7,838 bases of DNA from Pseudomonadota bacterium. Its GTDB lineage: Bacteria; Pseudomonadota; Alphaproteobacteria; Rhizobiales; Kaistiaceae. Location of the stretch: assembly GCA_023392225.1 (NCBI GenBank), contig JAEVZM010000275.1, positions 1 to 7,838 on the forward strand, given 5' to 3'. The position numbers were made by a program, and so were the translations under genes. The notes under the pieces are model-generated. The model made no database searches, was not told the origin of the DNA, and saw only the letters and a list, made by a program, of their open reading frames with translations. This document shows, one piece after another, positions 6,173-7,838 of the stretch; the stretch's first letter is position 1, and each line of letters opens with the position of its first letter.

Positions 6173-6949
6173 ATGCCCGACGCCGAAGCCCCCGTCGTCC
6201 TCGCAGACCGCGACGCACGCGGCGTGGTGACGCTCACCCTCAACCGGTCGCGGGCGATGAACGCGCTGAGCGAGGCGATGCTCGCCACGCTTCGGGCCGA
6301 ACTCGCGGCGCTCGCGCGCGACGACACGGTCCGCGCCGTGATCATCGCCGGCGCCGGCAAGGCCTTCTCCGCCGGCCACGACCTCAAGGAGATGCGGGCG
6401 GCGCCGAGCCTCGACTACTATCGCGGCCTGTTCGCCGCCTGCACCGAGGTGATGCTGGCGATCCAGCGCCTGCCGGTGCCGGTGATCGCCCGTGTCCACG
6501 GCATCGCCACGGCGGCCGGCTGCCAGCTCGTCGCCCAGTGCGACCTCGCCGTCGCTTCGAGCGAGGCACGCTTCGCCGTGAGCGGCATCAACTACGGCCT
6601 GTTCTGCTCGACGCCGAGCGTCGCGCTGTCGCGGAACCTCGGCCGCAAGCAAGCGATGGAGATGCTGATGACCGGCGATTTCATCGATGCCGAGGAGGCC
6701 CGGATCCGGGGCCTCGTCAATCGCGTCGCTGCGCCGGACGAGCTCGATGCCGCGGTCGAGGCGCTGGTCGCCAAGATCGTCGCCAAGGCGCCGGCGGCGG
6801 TCCGCACCGGCAAGACGCTATTCTATCGCCAGCTCGAGGGCGGGATCGCCGAGGCCTATGCGCTGGCGAGCGAGGCGATGGCCTGCAACATGATGGACGA
6901 GGCGGCGCTCGACGGCGTCCAGGCCTTCATCGACAAGCGGAAGCCCTGA
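6173..6949 (+). CDS. Crotonase-fold protein, ECHDC3-like enoyl-CoA hydratase/isomerase family member
   Basis: This 258-residue protein has the crotonase fold and should bind an acyl-CoA thioester. Oxyanion-hole elements are visible in AFSAGHDLKEM (64-74) and HGIATAAGC (109-117). Aligning with rat enoyl-CoA hydratase, catalytic Glu144 corresponds to Gln118 (AAGCQLVAQCD) and Glu164 to Gly138 (SGINYGLFCSTP), so both catalytic acids are missing. The AAGCQLVA and GLFCSTP motifs, and the C-terminal GKTLFYRQL (213-221) and FIDKRKP (252-258), match the animal ECHDC3 group as I recall it. Ordinary hydratase activity is therefore doubtful. Thioester hydrolysis, isomerisation or a binding role remain open. 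The gene follows the ligase by 17 bp with a strong ribosome site, so it probably acts on, or protects, the ligase product. An automated label of enoyl-CoA hydratase would be correct for the fold but not proven for the reaction. Confidence 0.9.
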   Translation: MPDAEAPVVLADRDARGVVTLTLNRSRAMNALSEAMLATLRAELAALARDDTVRAVIIAGAGKAFSAGHDLKEMRAAPSLDYYRGLFAACTEVMLAIQRLPVPVIARVHGIATAAGCQLVAQCDLAVASSEARFAVSGINYGLFCSTPSVALSRNLGRKQAMEMLMTGDFIDAEEARIRGLVNRVAAPDELDAAVEALVAKIVAKAPAAVRTGKTLFYRQLEGGIAEAYALASEAMACNMMDEAALDGVQAFIDKRKP

Positions 6950-6959
6950 GCCGCCGGCA

Positions 6960-7838
6960 CTAGCCCGGCCAGCGCTGCGCGGCGTCGAGCGCGGCCTGGC
7001 GCTGCTCCGGCGAGAGGCCGGCGACGTAATTGTCCAGCCAGTCGTCATCCTTGCCGCCATTGCGGGCAAGGAAGTGCCACTTGGCCGCCTCGACCGGGTT
7101 CGCGGCGGAGCCGACGCCAATGGCGAGGATGCGGGCGAGACGGTTCTGGGCGATCGGGTCACCGGCCTCCGCCGCACGCTCGAACCAGGCGGCTGCCGCT
7201 GCCGGGTCCTTGGTCACGCCGACGCCGTTGAACAGGCGGATGGCGTAGTCGACCTGGGCGGCGACGATGCCCATCCGTGCCGCCGAGGCATACCACTGGA
7301 TGGCACGCGATTCGTCCTTGCTGACGCCGACGCCGGCCGAATAGAGCTGGCCCATGGCGTACTGGGCATCGGGACTGCCCGATTCCGCCGCGGCGGCGAG
7401 CAGCTGCGCGGCCCGGGGCGGGTCGGACTGGCGGAGCGAGCCTTCGAGCAGCAGCAGCCCGAGATTGTACATCGCGTCGACCTGGCCCTGGTTGGCGGCC
7501 TTCTCGATATAGTCGGCGCCGCGGTTGCGGTCCTGGGCGACGCCGCGGCCCTGCATCAGCATCATACCGAAGGCGAACTGGGCTTCGCGGTCGCCCGCGT
7601 CGGCGGCGAGGCTGTACCATTCGACCGCCTTGGCGAAGTCCTGCGGCACGCCGTAGCCGTTCTCGTAGATGAGCGCGATCAGCGTCTGTGCGGCGACGTC
7701 GCCGGCCTCGGCACGGCCGATGGCGATGTCGAAGGCAGTCAGGTAGTAGCCGCGCTGGAAGGCGCCATAGGCGAGGTCGGGCTCGGAGGGCGCCCTGATC
7801 GTGGGCGGCTGCTGGACAGCGGCGGTCTGGGTCGACCC
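6960..7838 (-). CDS. Sel1-repeat (tetratricopeptide-like) protein, 5' end beyond window
   Basis: The frame is open from the right edge to a TAG at 6962-6960, giving the C-terminal 292 residues; the true start lies outside. Six 36-residue Sel1-like repeats follow one another without gaps at visible residues 47-82, 83-118, 119-154, 155-190, 191-226 and 227-262. Each follows the pattern AQxxLGxxYxxGxGVxxDxxxAxxWxxxAAxxG; the last is a degenerate capping repeat. A half repeat (YGAFQRGYYLTAFDIAIGRAEAG, in part at 24-46) precedes them, after a Gln/Pro/Ala-rich linker at 1-20. The tail (263-292) contains a short helix, SPEQRQAALDAAQRW. Sel1 proteins are alpha-solenoid scaffolds for protein-protein contacts, often in envelope or signalling roles. 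Any signal peptide or membrane anchor would be in the missing part. It converges on the crotonase-like gene with 10 bp between stop codons. Confidence 0.92.
   Translation of the reverse strand, partial: GSTQTAAVQQPPTIRAPSEPDLAYGAFQRGYYLTAFDIAIGRAEAGDVAAQTLIALIYENGYGVPQDFAKAVEWYSLAADAGDREAQFAFGMMLMQGRGVAQDRNRGADYIEKAANQGQVDAMYNLGLLLLEGSLRQSDPPRAAQLLAAAAESGSPDAQYAMGQLYSAGVGVSKDESRAIQWYASAARMGIVAAQVDYAIRLFNGVGVTKDPAAAAAWFERAAEAGDPIAQNRLARILAIGVGSAANPVEAAKWHFLARNGGKDDDWLDNYVAGLSPEQRQAALDAAQRWPG

Noticed and set aside
4419..6218. 599-codon minus-strand open frame opposite the acyl-CoA ligase
   Set aside because: It is longer than the ligase but antisense to it, rich in Arg, Gly, Asp and His, and without motifs; a typical GC-driven shadow.

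Overview
The window is very GC-rich, with codon third positions dominated by G and C and almost no non-coding space. Gene content and protein style (a phnCDE-M-N run, a DmdB-like acyl-CoA ligase, a Sel1-repeat protein with a 'GYYLTAF' N-terminal block) suggest an alphaproteobacterium, probably of the Hyphomicrobiales. That placement is inference; no rRNA or other phylogenetic marker is present.

Left half (1-4285, minus strand, read right to left): a phosphonate uptake and catabolism operon in the order phnC (ATPase), phnD (periplasmic binding protein), phnE (permease), phnM (RPnTP diphosphatase), phnN (ribose 1,5-bisphosphate kinase, cut by the left edge). The ABC importer brings in phosphonates. 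PhnM and PhnN act after the phnGHIJKL C-P lyase machinery, which is not in this window, on the route to PRPP. A Pho-box-like pair of 7-mers (4374-4391) lies upstream of phnC, consistent with phosphate-starvation control. GC-rich inverted repeats lie on both sides of phnD and may set binding-protein expression apart from ATPase and permease.

Centre (4286-4508): a 223-bp divergent intergenic region. It holds the Pho-box candidate, a perfect 12-bp tandem duplication in the phnC leader, and start-proximal signals for both directions.

Right-centre (4509-6949, plus strand): a two-gene operon of an AMP-forming acyl-CoA ligase of the DmdB/plant-AAE type and a crotonase-fold protein. The second resembles the ECHDC3 family and lacks both catalytic glutamates of true enoyl-CoA hydratases. 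Together they look like a carboxylic-acid activation unit of unknown substrate.

Right end (6960-7838, minus strand): the C-terminal 292 residues of a Sel1-repeat protein, convergent with the crotonase gene and only 10 bp from it. No RNA genes, mobile elements, CRISPR arrays or attachment sites were seen. The window is mostly known gene families. The points most worth a second look are the non-canonical crotonase and the regulatory and leader sequences around phnC and phnD. I see no convincing evidence of a wholly new system.
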